From: Bacteroidales bacterium Phil12
Lineage (GTDB): Bacteria > Bacteroidota > Bacteroidia > Bacteroidales > P3
Direction: 5' to 3'
NCBI GenBank assembly: GCA_002633275.1
Contig: NWBO01000020.1
Coordinates: 1-64,000, forward strand
Length of the DNA: 64,000 nt
A model generated the notes under the pieces. The model worked only from the letters and a program-made list of their open reading frames with translations. It had not been told where the DNA came from and made no database searches. This document shows, piece after piece, positions 9,261 to 18,313 of this stretch. Positions within the stretch are counted from its first letter, which is position 1, and every line of letters begins with the position of its first letter. The translations under genes were made by a program, and so were the position numbers.

Positions 9261-9684
9261 AATGTTATATGTATTTATATTGTTATCTGTTCGTATTTAT
9301 ACTGTTATCATTCAAAATATTTTGAGGAGTGCAAAGTTATAAAATTTTTCACAATTCAACATCAATAATATCCATTTTTTGAAAACGTTAATAAAAATCG
9401 CAAAATTAGTGTTAAACATCAATAAATTTTTATTAAACATCAGCGAAATAGTGTTAAACACTGATTTTTTAATACGTGTTAAAAATTTTCTGCCGTCTTA
9501 TTTCCACAAAAAAACCAAGGCTGCTCATTAAAATATATATGGTATAAAGAAGATTGTTTTACAAAAAACATATTCTCTTTTCTTTCTAAATAAAAATTTA
9601 TTCCCTCACGAAAAACATAAAGCATAACAATTAAAGTCTGTTTGATGTATTTTCATCGTCAAAACAAGAATAGAGAGAATTTTT
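9261..9684. other. Intergenic region between divergent tpiA and arcA
   Basis: About 420 bases without a gene. It holds the tpiA upstream region (-7-like CAAAGTTA on the plus strand at 9332-9339), a dispersed repeat at 9412-9472 and the arcA promoter at its right edge. Confidence 0.6.
9412..9472. repeat. Dispersed intergenic repeat, GTGTTAAACA type (copy 2)
   Basis: Units AATTAGTGTTAAACATCA, TATTAAACATCAG and AATAGTGTTAAACACTGA follow one another. The third matches the inverted copy at 18.15-18.2 kb closely (CAGTGT...CACTGATGTTTAACACTAATTTTTTAAT on the opposite orientation, read in short segments). Confidence 0.55.
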
Positions 9685-9715
9685 TTTGCGGTTAGGAAAA
9701 ATTATGCTAAATTTG
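9685..9715 (+). promoter_or_regulatory. Promoter of arcA (Bacteroidota -33/-7 type)
   Basis: TTTG at 9685-9688 and TAAATTTG at 9708-9715 are separated by 19 bases. This is the TTTG/TAnnTTTG pattern of the primary sigma factor in this phylum. The implied transcription start, near 9721, excludes the upstream ATG at 9686 as the start of arcA. Confidence 0.75.
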
Positions 9716-9736
9716 CACTTTCTAAATTTTCAATTT

Positions 9737-10975
9737 ATGAATAAAGTATCAGTATTCTCAGAAATAGGACGATTGGAAGGCGTTATATTGCATACACCCG
9801 GAACGGAGATTGAACAAATGACGCCCGACACAATTCAACACGCTTTGTACAGCGATATACTAAATTTGAAAATTGCACAAAAAGAATATTCCTTGTTTAG
9901 CGGCGTATTGTCTTCGTGGTGCGAGACTTATCAGATTGTGGATTTGTTGGCAAAAGCATTACAAGACGATATTGTAAAACAAGACCTTCTTAAAAAAATT
10001 CTTGAAAGAGAAAACAAGAAATTTATATATGTGGAATTGATTGAACAAAGTTGCGAACAATTGGCAAAATACCTTATTGAGGGTTATCCGTACAAAGAAG
10101 GAATACACCCTGCGGAGTTTAAGGAAAAACGTTTTGTTTTAGAACCTTTGTACAATCTTTTCTTTACTCGTGATGCCTCGTCAAGTGCGTACGACCAAGT
10201 TATAATACATTCTATGCGTACAACGGTGAGAGATAGAGAAAGTTTTATAATGGAATGTATCTTTCGCAACGTTTTTCAAACCGAGATAATCAATCCTAAA
10301 CTTATTTCTCCCGAAGCCACAACAGAGGGTGGCGATTGCCTTATAGCAAACGACGATACGCTGTTTATCGGCAACGGATTACGCACCAACGCAAAAGGTA
10401 TCGAGTTTATGACCAATTGGTATGCCGCAAGAAAACCCAAACAAAGAATACTTGTTCAGCAATTGCCACAAACAAGAGATTCTTTCATACACTTGGATAT
10501 GGTTTTCAATTTCTTGGATAAAGACAAGTGCATCGCTTACGAGCCTTTGATATGCAAAAAAAATACTCAATACACAACGACCGTTATCGACATAGACCAC
10601 GGCAATATAACCTATAAAGAATATCCTTGTTTTATGGACGCAACCAAATCTTTGGGCTTTGATTTGAAGCCTATCGCTTGTGGAGGAGACGACCTTTGGA
10701 ATCAAGAAAGAGAACAATGGCATTCGGGTGCCAACTTCTTCTGTATGGGTGAGGGTAAGATAATAGGATATGCTCGCAACACTCATACTATTGACAATTT
10801 GAATAACAATGGTTTTGAAGTCATTGATGCGCAAGATGTCGTTAGTGGAAAAATCGATTTGAAGACAAAAGACAAATTCGTTGTTACCGTTCAAGCAAGT
10901 GAATTGCCACGAGGCTGCGGCGGAGCGAGATGTATGACTATGCCGATAAGACGACAGAGTGTTAATTGGAAATAG
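9737..10975 (+). CDS. arcA: Arginine deiminase
   Basis: About 412 residues, converting arginine to citrulline and ammonia in the cytosol, the first step of the arginine deiminase pathway. Guanidino-modifying-enzyme landmarks are present: FTRDAS (about 161), GGDCLI, the histidine stretch DSFIHLDMVFN, and nucleophile C399 in GCGGARCMTMP near the C terminus. I moved the start to the ATG at 9737. An in-frame ATG at 9686 lies inside the promoter, and the family begins close to the segment MNKVSVFSEIGRLEGVILHT. No arcB, arcC or arcD homologue lies beside it, so the rest of the pathway would be elsewhere. The DUF2723 gene follows 22 bases downstream and could share the transcript. Confidence 0.93.
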   Translation: MNKVSVFSEIGRLEGVILHTPGTEIEQMTPDTIQHALYSDILNLKIAQKEYSLFSGVLSSWCETYQIVDLLAKALQDDIVKQDLLKKILERENKKFIYVELIEQSCEQLAKYLIEGYPYKEGIHPAEFKEKRFVLEPLYNLFFTRDASSSAYDQVIIHSMRTTVRDRESFIMECIFRNVFQTEIINPKLISPEATTEGGDCLIANDDTLFIGNGLRTNAKGIEFMTNWYAARKPKQRILVQQLPQTRDSFIHLDMVFNFLDKDKCIAYEPLICKKNTQYTTTVIDIDHGNITYKEYPCFMDATKSLGFDLKPIACGGDDLWNQEREQWHSGANFFCMGEGKIIGYARNTHTIDNLNNNGFEVIDAQDVVSGKIDLKTKDKFVVTVQASELPRGCGGARCMTMPIRRQSVNWK

Positions 10976-10997
10976 AACTTATAAATAAACCTAAACA

Positions 10998-13900
10998 ATG
11001 AAAAAATACAGATTACTAAACAACTGTATTGGATGGGCGGTGTTTGTTGTTGCAAGTATCGTTTATCTGATGACTGCCGAACCTACCGCATCTTGGTGGG
11101 ACTGCGGAGAGTATATTGCCACTACGAATAAATTAGAAGTAGGACACCCACCCGGAGCACCTACGTTTCAACTTATAGGCAGATTGTTTGCGTTGTTTGC
11201 AGGCGGTGATGTTACAAAAGTTGCATTGATGATTAACAGTATGAGTGCCATTTGTAGCGGACTTACCATATTGTTTTTGTTTTGGAGTATCACTTTGCTT
11301 GCAAAGAAACTTGTTCCGACAGAAGACAGAGAGAATATGTCCGCCAGTCAGATGATTGCCGTTTTCGGTAGCGGTATCGTCGGTGCATTGGCATATACTT
11401 TTTCGGATACATTTTGGTTTTCGGCTGTTGAAGGCGAGGTTTATGCAATGTCAAGTTGCTTTACCGCAATAGTATTCTGGGCAATACTGAAATGGGACGA
11501 ACAATCGGAAGATACACACAACTTGCGTTGGATTATATTGATTGCATTCCTTATAGGTGTTGCGATAGGAATTCACTTACTGAATATTTTGACAATTCCT
11601 GCCATTACATATATAATTTACTTCAAAAAATACAAGAAAACAACAGTTAAGGGCTTTATTATTGCAGGTTTGATTTCCATATTGGCAGTTGCGGCCGTGA
11701 TGTATTTCATCATTCCTGAGATTGTTAATTTGGCTTCTTATTTTGAAGTATTCTTTGTAAATAGCATAGGTTTGCCGTTCAATAGCGGTACAATTATTTA
11801 TTTTATAGTATTGTTCGGTTTATTGATATTCGGTTTGTATTGGTCAAGAAAGAAAGTAAAACCGATATTGAATACAGCCATTCTTTCGGTATTATTCATC
11901 ATTTTAGGATATTCGACATTCGCCACATTGGTTATACGTGCCAATGCCAACACTCCTATCAATGAGAATGCACCAAAAGACGCTGTTGCACTTTTGACAT
12001 ATCTCAACCGTGAGCAATACGGAGATACGCCACTGCTTTACGGACCTTATTATAATGCGGACATAAAACGTGATAACCAAGGTCGTCCTGTGTATGATTT
12101 CTCCACCAAATACGTAAAAGACAAGCAAAGCGGCAAATATCAAAAGGTAAAACGTGCTTCTTCTCCTCAATGGGACGATAAGGATTGCAGCGTTTTCCCT
12201 CGTATGTATTCAAGAGAAGAAGGCAGAAGACACGTTCAATATTATAAGATGTGGGTCGGTAAAAGCGAAGACAATCCGACGAAACCGTCTTTTGGCGAAA
12301 ACCTAAAATACTTCTTCCGTTACCAAGTCAATCATATGTATTGGCGTTACTTTATGTGGAACTTTGTCGGCAGACAAAACGATATACAATCTTATGGTCT
12401 GTTATACGAAAATGCTCCTGCCGATATATCCAACGGACAAAAGGATTTAATTCACGGCAATTGGATTAGCGGAATCAAATTCTTGGACGAAATGCGATTG
12501 GGACCTCAAAGCAATTTACCGAACGACTTAAAGAATAACAAAGGTCGTAATACTTTGTTTTTCCTTCCATTGTTGCTTGGTATAGCAGGTTTGATATATC
12601 ATATAAAACGTAACAATAAAGATGCTTTTGTAGTGTTCTTGTTGTTCTTTATGACAGGTCTTGCCATAGTGCTTTATCTAAATCAACCGCCTTGCCAACC
12701 TCGTGAAAGGGATTATGCTTACGCAGGCTCTTTCTATGCTTTTGCAATATGGATTGGTCTTGGAGTGTTCGCTATTTGTGATTGGTTGAAAAACATCAAA
12801 GTACCTACCAATATCAAGAATGCAGCCGTCAGTGTGATTTGTTTATTGGCCGTACCGGTGCTTATGGCTTGTCAAGAATGGGACGACCACGACAGAAGCG
12901 GACGTTATATGGCTCGTGATTTTGCACAAAACTATTTGCAGAGTTGTAAGCCTAACGCAATACTTATCACTTTCGGCGACAACGATACATTCCCTCTTTG
13001 GTACGATCAGGAAGTTGAGGGAATACGCACCGATGTCAGAATTTTGAATTATACTTTGTCGGGTATGGCTTGGTATGTCGAACAACTTTATCATAAAGCC
13101 TACGACTCGGAAAAAGTAAAATTCACTTTGGATAAGTCTTTCTATGCATTGGGACAAGATATTAATTGGGCAAAAGCGTCAATGGATACTTTGGAATTGG
13201 AAGACGCTTTGAAAAACATTCATAAAGCATCTCCGCAAGAAATGCCTTTCAGTGCAATGGATCATTTCAAGGATTACAATTATATATCCGTTATTCCAAC
13301 GAACAATTTCAAAATAACGTTCAATAAAGCCAAAGCCGCAGAGCAAGGTATCTATCCAAAAGACTACGTCGATGACCAACCGGGAGTATTTACTTTCTCG
13401 TTGAATGCACAGCAGTTAGACCAGGAAGGTAGATTCCAATACACACAATTGGCTCGTCAAGAACTTATGTTATTGGATATTTTGGCAAGCAATCACTTTG
13501 AACGCCCGATATATGTCAATAATCCTTACTTGCTTAGAGAAATTATTCCGAATATTATGGAATACGTTATCCAAGAAGGTATGGTTTATCGTATCGTACC
13601 TTATCGTCAAAGCAGAACATACACGGACAACACTTATAAGTTATTTACCGAAACCTTTACGTGGGGTAATGTGAATAAAGAGGGGGTTTATCTTGAAAAT
13701 GCGGTAACTGTAAATAACGCTAAATCCGCCCGTCAAAATATTGCCAACATCGCACAAGACCTTGCACAAAGAGGCGAAAAGCAAAAGGCAATTACCTTGT
13801 TGGATAAGGCCGCAAAAGAATTTCCTGCAAGCAAACTGCCTTACGACAAAGCCGATATGTTATTTGCTCAGGCATATTGTATGGCAGGTGCTATGCAAAA

Positions 13901-14438
13901 AGGTCATGATGTTTATAACGGCATTATCGATTATTATAACCGGTACATCAGTTATTATAATCAATTCAAGGGTAAGAAGGCTCGCTGTGTTGAGGGCGAT
14001 AAAACGCTTAGCGAAGTTGTCTTGGCACAGATTTACACCGATTTGAAAGACTATGGATTTAATGACTTGTGTCAAAAGATTGAAGCAATACCTAATGTTA
14101 AGAGTTTCCTTTCCACGATACAATTCTCAAAACAATTCAACGACATAGTTCGTCAAATCAACAACTCTGTAGGTCTTATCGGCAACCAAGCAACGAAGCA
14201 AGAGGCGATAAACACTTTGAACGAATGCTTAAATACGATAGAAAGTTTCTTGAAAGACAATGCCGATAGCGAAATGGAGTCTCAGGCAATCAACGTTGTT
14301 CAATTTATCTATCAACACGCTGCTGCCAACGAGGCGACGGAAATTGTAAATCGCATTAAACAAAGCAATGTTTTGTCCGTAGCGATGCAGCAACAAAGCC
14401 AACCGCAAACTCAACCTAATATCTCTATGGGATATTAA
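10998..14438 (+). CDS. DUF2723 polytopic membrane protein (putative glycosyltransferase-like)
   Basis: 1146 residues. The N-terminal half is polytopic and carries the DUF2723 signature near the start: TAEPTASWWDCGEYIATTN followed by LEVGHPPGAPTFQLIGR, with the acidic D/E pair typical of membrane GT-C-like enzymes. Roughly ten hydrophobic segments lie between 10 and 640. A soluble periplasmic part (about 640-1146) contains helical repeats resembling TPRs (for example RGEKQKAITLLDKAAKEFPA). Eukaryotic relatives (TMEM260) have been reported as protein O-mannosyltransferases, so a role in O-glycosylation of exported proteins is plausible here, but acceptor and donor are unknown. It starts 22 bases after arcA and ends at a strong terminator. 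Confidence 0.82.
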   Translation: MKKYRLLNNCIGWAVFVVASIVYLMTAEPTASWWDCGEYIATTNKLEVGHPPGAPTFQLIGRLFALFAGGDVTKVALMINSMSAICSGLTILFLFWSITLLAKKLVPTEDRENMSASQMIAVFGSGIVGALAYTFSDTFWFSAVEGEVYAMSSCFTAIVFWAILKWDEQSEDTHNLRWIILIAFLIGVAIGIHLLNILTIPAITYIIYFKKYKKTTVKGFIIAGLISILAVAAVMYFIIPEIVNLASYFEVFFVNSIGLPFNSGTIIYFIVLFGLLIFGLYWSRKKVKPILNTAILSVLFIILGYSTFATLVIRANANTPINENAPKDAVALLTYLNREQYGDTPLLYGPYYNADIKRDNQGRPVYDFSTKYVKDKQSGKYQKVKRASSPQWDDKDCSVFPRMYSREEGRRHVQYYKMWVGKSEDNPTKPSFGENLKYFFRYQVNHMYWRYFMWNFVGRQNDIQSYGLLYENAPADISNGQKDLIHGNWISGIKFLDEMRLGPQSNLPNDLKNNKGRNTLFFLPLLLGIAGLIYHIKRNNKDAFVVFLLFFMTGLAIVLYLNQPPCQPRERDYAYAGSFYAFAIWIGLGVFAICDWLKNIKVPTNIKNAAVSVICLLAVPVLMACQEWDDHDRSGRYMARDFAQNYLQSCKPNAILITFGDNDTFPLWYDQEVEGIRTDVRILNYTLSGMAWYVEQLYHKAYDSEKVKFTLDKSFYALGQDINWAKASMDTLELEDALKNIHKASPQEMPFSAMDHFKDYNYISVIPTNNFKITFNKAKAAEQGIYPKDYVDDQPGVFTFSLNAQQLDQEGRFQYTQLARQELMLLDILASNHFERPIYVNNPYLLREIIPNIMEYVIQEGMVYRIVPYRQSRTYTDNTYKLFTETFTWGNVNKEGVYLENAVTVNNAKSARQNIANIAQDLAQRGEKQKAITLLDKAAKEFPASKLPYDKADMLFAQAYCMAGAMQKGHDVYNGIIDYYNRYISYYNQFKGKKARCVEGDKTLSEVVLAQIYTDLKDYGFNDLCQKIEAIPNVKSFLSTIQFSKQFNDIVRQINNSVGLIGNQATKQEAINTLNECLNTIESFLKDNADSEMESQAINVVQFIYQHAAANEATEIVNRIKQSNVLSVAMQQQSQPQTQPNISMGY

Positions 14439-14467
14439 TGGTTTAAGAATAAGATTTCATTGATTTC

Positions 14468-14496
14468 AACCTGCCGTTATTGAAACGGCAGGTTTT
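14468..14496 (+). terminator. Terminator after the DUF2723 gene
   Basis: Perfect 11-base arms AACCTGCCGTT (14468-14478) and AACGGCAGGTT (14484-14494) with a 5-base loop and a following T run. Confidence 0.88.
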
Positions 14497-14589
14497 TATT
14501 TTGATTAACAAATTGTTTAAGTATTAGTGTCTGCAAAATCTTTAATATTTATTTTCACACCTTTGCTTATTCTTTTCACTTTTGAAGAT

Positions 14590-14850
14590 TATTTTGGTCT
14601 TTATATTAACGCTGTTATGCTTTACCCTATCGTCGTTTCTCTTTATGATAGCACTGTATTTGCTTTATGGTACGTATAAAAAAAGTAGGTTTTTAACAAT
14701 CGAAAAGCAGGTTTTTTAAGGTAAAAAAGCCGCTTTTTTAGTTGAAAAAACTGCTTTTTTCACTACTCCCCTAAGGCAAATGCAATAGTAATATCAAGCA
14801 AAATAACAATAACATCAAGCGTAAAAACAATAATCTGCAAATGAACAAAA
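14590..14850. repeat. Dispersed repeat with A-tract/N5/T-tract core (copy A)
   Basis: Read on the minus strand, a conserved arm (GCAGATTATTGTTTTTACG then CTTGATGTTATTGTTATT, about 14790-14840) precedes a core of four units. The core is AAAAAAGCAGTTTTTT, AAAAAAGCGGCTTTTTT, AAAAAACCTGCTTTT and AAAAACCTACTTTTTTT (about 14685-14760). A second arm with ACCATAAAGCAAATA and ATAAAGAGAAACG follows. Arms of the same kind flank a different core at 33.4 kb and, rearranged, at 16.0 kb. The 859-base gap 14439-15297 otherwise holds only the DUF2723 terminator and the leader of the next gene. Confidence 0.6.
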
Positions 14851-14993
14851 GTTCAAAGAAATATCTAAAAACATAGACAAATAGAGATATATTTTTACAA
14901 ATAATCAGATAGTTTTAAGTAATTATATTCAAAATTAAATCTCTGATTAACAAACAATAAACACTTACTCTATAAAAAATTTTCATTTTTTTC

Positions 14994-15024
14994 TTTGTCT
15001 ATAAATAATTATTTAATACCTTTG
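14994..15024 (+). promoter_or_regulatory. Promoter of the structured leader upstream of the 15.3-kb barrel gene
   Basis: TTTG (14994-14997), 19 bases, then TACCTTTG (15017-15024), an excellent match to the -33/-7 consensus. The start of transcription would be near 15030, leaving a leader of about 270 bases before the coding sequence. Confidence 0.75.
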
Positions 15025-15108
15025 TAGAAAATAAAATACGTTTAACTAAAACAAATTAAAATGTATGAAAAATTCAATTTTTTATTTCAAATTCTCTTTA
15101 TTAGTCAT

Positions 15109-15144
15109 CGCTGATATCACTCTTGGAAATTGATGATATCAGCG
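15109..15144 (+). promoter_or_regulatory. Perfect leader hairpin upstream of a barrel gene
   Basis: Arms CGCTGATATCA (15109-15119) and TGATATCAGCG (15134-15144) form an 11-base perfect stem with a 14-base loop, about 80 bases into the inferred leader. No T run follows, so this looks like an RNA control or stability element rather than a terminator. A second hairpin (CGGTTTTC/GAGAAACCG, about 15240-15262) follows, and two short frames (15061-15114, 17 codons; 15222-15284, 20 codons) surround the structures. Confidence 0.5.
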
Positions 15145-15297
15145 TAAAGTAGAATGATGATTTATTTATATCTGCAAAGTTTCCTCAAAACGAAAAATTA
15201 AAATTTAATAAAAATAATAATATGCAGTTGCTGATGTTTCGGTTTTCATTGACAGAGAAACCGGGAAAACAAGGAAATAATTAAAAAGTATAGCGTT

Positions 15298-15891
15298 ATG
15301 AAAATTATAAATAAAATTATCGGAGGAGCATTGTTTGTTTTCTTTATTGGAATGGGCAATACTTCTATGGCACAAATGATAGGAAATTCATTTACTGCAA
15401 GTGTCGGTTACACAAATCAAACCATAAACCATTCAGATAAAAACACTATGATAAGTATAGGTTATTCACAAGTTATACCTTTTTATAATTGGTGTTCGGT
15501 ATTGGTTGATTACGGTTTTGAACCTGCAAATAATAATAGAAAAGGTGGAACATCTCTCGGAGCTGAATTGCAACACAATTTGATTGGTGGTCTAAAAGAA
15601 GGAGGATTTTCCTTTGGTCTATCATTAGGCGTTAGATATCAATACGACAGAATATTCTTTACAGATAATCCTGCAATAAAATCTCATTCACTTGGACCTG
15701 TCGCCAGATTGAGAGTATCACAACTTTTTATTGAAAGCGGTTACTTATGGGGCGTTAATGATGTTGATTTGCAAGCGAACAGCAAAGGTACGATGAATGC
15801 CTTTATACTAAAAGTAGGTGGTTATATACCTGCAAATAACAATGGTATTTCACGAAAACTTAAAGAATTATCAAAGAAAGAGAATTTTTAA
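15298..15891 (+). CDS. Small outer-membrane beta-barrel-like protein (197 aa)
   Basis: A signal peptide ends at STMA-Q-like residues (GNTSMAQ, about 20-26). The mature part has alternating strands ending in aromatic residues (TASVGYTNQTI, MISIGYSQVIPFY, FSFGLSLGVRYQY, LFIESGYLWGV), as in eight-stranded barrels of this phylum. The C-terminal tail SRKLKELSKKENF is charged and probably lies outside the barrel. No specific family is recognised. It has a strong promoter 300 bases upstream, an unusually long structured leader and its own terminator. Abundant, post-transcriptionally regulated outer-membrane proteins are often arranged this way; the regulation is inference. Confidence 0.7.
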   Translation: MKIINKIIGGALFVFFIGMGNTSMAQMIGNSFTASVGYTNQTINHSDKNTMISIGYSQVIPFYNWCSVLVDYGFEPANNNRKGGTSLGAELQHNLIGGLKEGGFSFGLSLGVRYQYDRIFFTDNPAIKSHSLGPVARLRVSQLFIESGYLWGVNDVDLQANSKGTMNAFILKVGGYIPANNNGISRKLKELSKKENF

Positions 15892-15917
15892 GTTAGTTAA
15901 AACTTTTGTATAAACAG

Positions 15918-15953
15918 AACAATCCGCCGCTTTTTTGTGACGGATTGTTTTTT
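15918..15953 (+). terminator. Terminator after the 15.3-kb barrel gene
   Basis: Arms AACAATCCG (15918-15926) and CGGATTGTT (15941-15949) with a T run directly after. Confidence 0.85.
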
Positions 15954-16014
15954 ATCTCTTTATTTCTCCATTTTAAATTTTTGTTTACTGCTTTCAACAT
16001 TTCAATTATTCATC

Positions 16015-16165
16015 GCATCGTTTTTATTTCTTAGTTTTTCGTTTCTATCCTTGATATAAATGTTTTTCTGTCGATAGTTAATAGTAAAAAAGAGGAACTT
16101 TGTATAGTAAAAAGCCTCTCTTTTTTTACTCCTCTTCTGCGAACAAAAAACAATAACCTGCGAGA
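16015..16165. repeat. Dispersed repeat with A-tract/T-tract core (copy B, rearranged)
   Basis: The left part TATCCTTGAT...TGTTTTTCTGTCG matches the arm of the 33.4-kb copy. The right part AACAAAAAACAATAACCTGC is the reverse complement of the other segment of the same arm. Between them lie AAAAAAGAGG and AAAAAGCCTCTCTTTTTTT. It accounts for most of the 309-base gap 15892-16200, together with the terminator at 15918. Confidence 0.5.
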
Positions 16166-16200
16166 GAACCAACTAAAAGTCAAATTAAAACATCGGCTTA

Positions 16201-17874
16201 TTATATATAAATGGAGTCAATTAACTTTTTGGTGTATTCTTCTTTGGGATTGGAATAAATTTCTTGGGCGTCGCCCTGCTCGACAATCCTACCCTTTTGC
16301 ATAACAATGATTCTATCGGACATATATTTGACAACAGACAAATCGTGTGAAATAAATATATATGTAAAACCAAAATCCCTTTTCAAATCATTCAAAAGAT
16401 TTAACACCTGTGCCTGAACGCTTACATCTAACGCCGATACACTTTCGTCGCAAATGATAAGTTTAGGATTTAGTGCCAACGCCCTTGCTATACCGACCCT
16501 TTGACGCTGTCCGCCCGAGAGTTCATGAGGATAACGTGAGTAAAAATCATCGCCAAGACCAGTCTTTGACAAAAGTTCAAGAGTTTTGGTTTTTCGCTCT
16601 TGTGAAGTGTAAAGATTAAACACCTGCATCGGTTCTTCTATTGCCGAACCTATGGTTTTGCGAGGGTTAAGCGATGAATAAGGATCTTGAAAAATTATCT
16701 GAATATCTTTTCTCAGATTATGTTTTTCTTGTTTTGAAAGTTTATCCAACGACTTACCCTCAAAGATTATATTTCCCGAAGAAATATCAATCAACCTTGT
16801 TATTGCACGTCCGACCGTTGTTTTTCCGCAACCGCTCTCCCCAACCAAGCCAAGTGTTTCGCCTTTATAGACATCAAAACAAACCTTGTCGATTGCGTGA
16901 AAACGTTTTGTTATCTTACCAAAGAAATTGCGTTTTAGCGTGTAATCTATTTCCAAATCTTTTACCTGCAAAATAGGATTGGTATAATCTATTTTAGTTT
17001 CAGTGATTAAATTTTTTTCTTCACACACCGTTTTATCAGTATCATTATTCGATTCAAGGAAATCGGCAATCGTTTTCAGTCTTGTCGGCTTTGAATCTAT
17101 TGGAGGGCGTGATGCGATAAGGCTTTTGGTATAAATATGTTGCGGATTATGAAAAATATTATCCGAAGTATTCATTTCCACAATCTCTCCTTTGTATATA
17201 ACCGCTATTTTATCGGAGATGCTATGCACAACGCCCAAATCGTGAGAAATAAACAATACCGCCATATTGTGTTTGCGCTGCAAAGTTTTCAGCAGTTCGA
17301 GTATTGTTTTTTGAACGGTAACGTCCAAAGCCGTAGTAGGCTCATCGGCAATAAGAAGCTCGGGTTCTATGCTTAAAGCCATTGCAATCATAACTCTTTG
17401 ACGTTGTCCGCCCGAAAGAGTGTGCGGATAAGAATTATACACCCGTTCGACGTCCGGCAGAAGAACTTCTTTGAACAATTGCAATGTTTTGTTCTTTGCT
17501 TCGTTTTTGGTAATCTCTTTATTGGCAAGTAACATCTCATCGACCTGAGGACCGCATTTTTTCACGGGATTTAACGCCGTCATCGGTTCTTGAAAAATCA
17601 TCGCCTTGTTTTTACCATTAAAAATTATTTCTCCATTGGTAATTTTAGCGATTTTTTTATCCAAAAGCCCCATAACGGCCATTGAAGACACACTTTTACC
17701 GCTTCCGCTCTCGCCAACAAGCCCCAAAATCTCGCCTTTTGAAATTGAAAAACTAACTTTATGCGTTACTTCTTTCCAAGATTTATTGCGTTTGAAAGAA
17801 ACACTTAAATCTTTAACACACAATACTATGTTATTATCTTCTTGCTCCATTACCGTTGTATTATCAGATTGCAA
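16201..17874 (-). CDS. Fused double-ATPase peptide/nickel-type ABC transporter subunit
   Basis: 557 residues holding two complete nucleotide-binding domains of the DppD/OppD and DppF/OppF types in one chain, as in YejF or GsiA. The first has Walker A GLVGESGSGKS, signature LSGGQRQRVMIAMAL and Walker B LLIADEPTTALD. The second, from about residue 300, has GLVGESGCGKT, LSGGQRQRVGIARAL and LIICDESVSALD. The second Walker B reads DES instead of the usual DEP, an unusual but tolerated change. The enzyme would power import of peptides or similar solutes at the inner membrane. No permease or binding-protein gene is adjacent, so its partners must be elsewhere. A -33/-7 promoter for the divergent tRNA-Gln lies just upstream. 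Confidence 0.92.
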   Translation of the reverse strand: MQSDNTTVMEQEDNNIVLCVKDLSVSFKRNKSWKEVTHKVSFSISKGEILGLVGESGSGKSVSSMAVMGLLDKKIAKITNGEIIFNGKNKAMIFQEPMTALNPVKKCGPQVDEMLLANKEITKNEAKNKTLQLFKEVLLPDVERVYNSYPHTLSGGQRQRVMIAMALSIEPELLIADEPTTALDVTVQKTILELLKTLQRKHNMAVLFISHDLGVVHSISDKIAVIYKGEIVEMNTSDNIFHNPQHIYTKSLIASRPPIDSKPTRLKTIADFLESNNDTDKTVCEEKNLITETKIDYTNPILQVKDLEIDYTLKRNFFGKITKRFHAIDKVCFDVYKGETLGLVGESGCGKTTVGRAITRLIDISSGNIIFEGKSLDKLSKQEKHNLRKDIQIIFQDPYSSLNPRKTIGSAIEEPMQVFNLYTSQERKTKTLELLSKTGLGDDFYSRYPHELSGGQRQRVGIARALALNPKLIICDESVSALDVSVQAQVLNLLNDLKRDFGFTYIFISHDLSVVKYMSDRIIVMQKGRIVEQGDAQEIYSNPKEEYTKKLIDSIYI

Positions 17875-17908
17875 AGATATAAAAAATTAAAAAAAATCGT
17901 CAAAATAT

Positions 17909-17939
17909 TTTGTCAGTAAAATAATTTGCACTAATTTTG
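17909..17939 (+). promoter_or_regulatory. Promoter of tRNA-Gln
   Basis: TTTG (17909-17912), 19-base spacer, TAATTTTG (17932-17939). Transcription would begin about 20 bases before the mature tRNA. Confidence 0.75.
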
Positions 17940-17966
17940 CAATCTCAAATAAAGACGCAGTGTGAT

Positions 17967-18037
17967 TGTCCCATGGTGTAATGGTAACACAGCAGATTTT
18001 GGTTCTGTCGTTTCAAGTTCGAATCTTGATGGGACAA
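17967..18037 (+). tRNA. tRNA-Gln (anticodon TTG)
   Basis: 71 nt. Acceptor arms TGTCCCA/TGGGACA with discriminator A. Anticodon arm GCAGA-TTTTGGT-TCTGT gives TTG, and the T arm is TCAAG-TTCGAAT-CTTGA. CCA is not encoded. A promoter lies immediately upstream and a terminator immediately downstream, so it is a single-gene unit. Confidence 0.95.
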
Positions 18038-18040
18038 CGA

Positions 18041-18069
18041 AGACAACCTCAAAGTGAGGTTGTCTTTTT
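18041..18069 (+). terminator. Terminator of tRNA-Gln
   Basis: AGACAACCTCA (18041-18051) pairs with TGAGGTTGTCT (18055-18065), followed by TTTTG. It is placed 3 bases after the tRNA. Confidence 0.88.
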
Positions 18070-18148
18070 GTTATATGCTTATCCGTTTTGACTTCCACGA
18101 TATGAAACTTAATAATATCAAATTTCAAAATTTTGAAGTGTTTTCAAA

Positions 18149-18213
18149 AAATCAGTGTCCCTCACTATTTCACTGATGTTTAACACTAATTTTTTAATCT
18201 CTCACACTATTTT
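18149..18213. repeat. Dispersed intergenic repeat, GTGTTAAACA type (copy 3)
   Basis: In the opposite orientation to the other copies: ATCAGTGTCCCTCACTATT, CACTGATGTTTAACACTAAT and TTAATCTCTCACACTATTT. It lies between the tRNA-Gln terminator and ispE, where no gene is present. Confidence 0.55.
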
Positions 18214-18313
18214 GCCAATATGAGTGGTTATTTTGGCGATTGGTTTTATAAATATGTTCAAAAAATTACTTAACTTTGCAAACACAATTAAGAGTTTGTA
18301 AATCGCTACGATT

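Noticed and set aside
9686-9736. Upstream ATG extension of arginine deiminase
   Set aside because: The added 17 codons coincide with the -33/-7 promoter elements and do not match the family N terminus.
14590-14850. CRISPR array at the repeated A-tract core
   Set aside because: Unit length and spacing vary, there are no uniform spacers and no cas genes; the same holds for the other repeat loci.
17931-18128. Open frame opposite tRNA-Gln (peptide with VVPSRFELETTEPKS)
   Set aside because: This peptide is the familiar false translation of tRNA genes; the tRNA, promoter and terminator explain the DNA.
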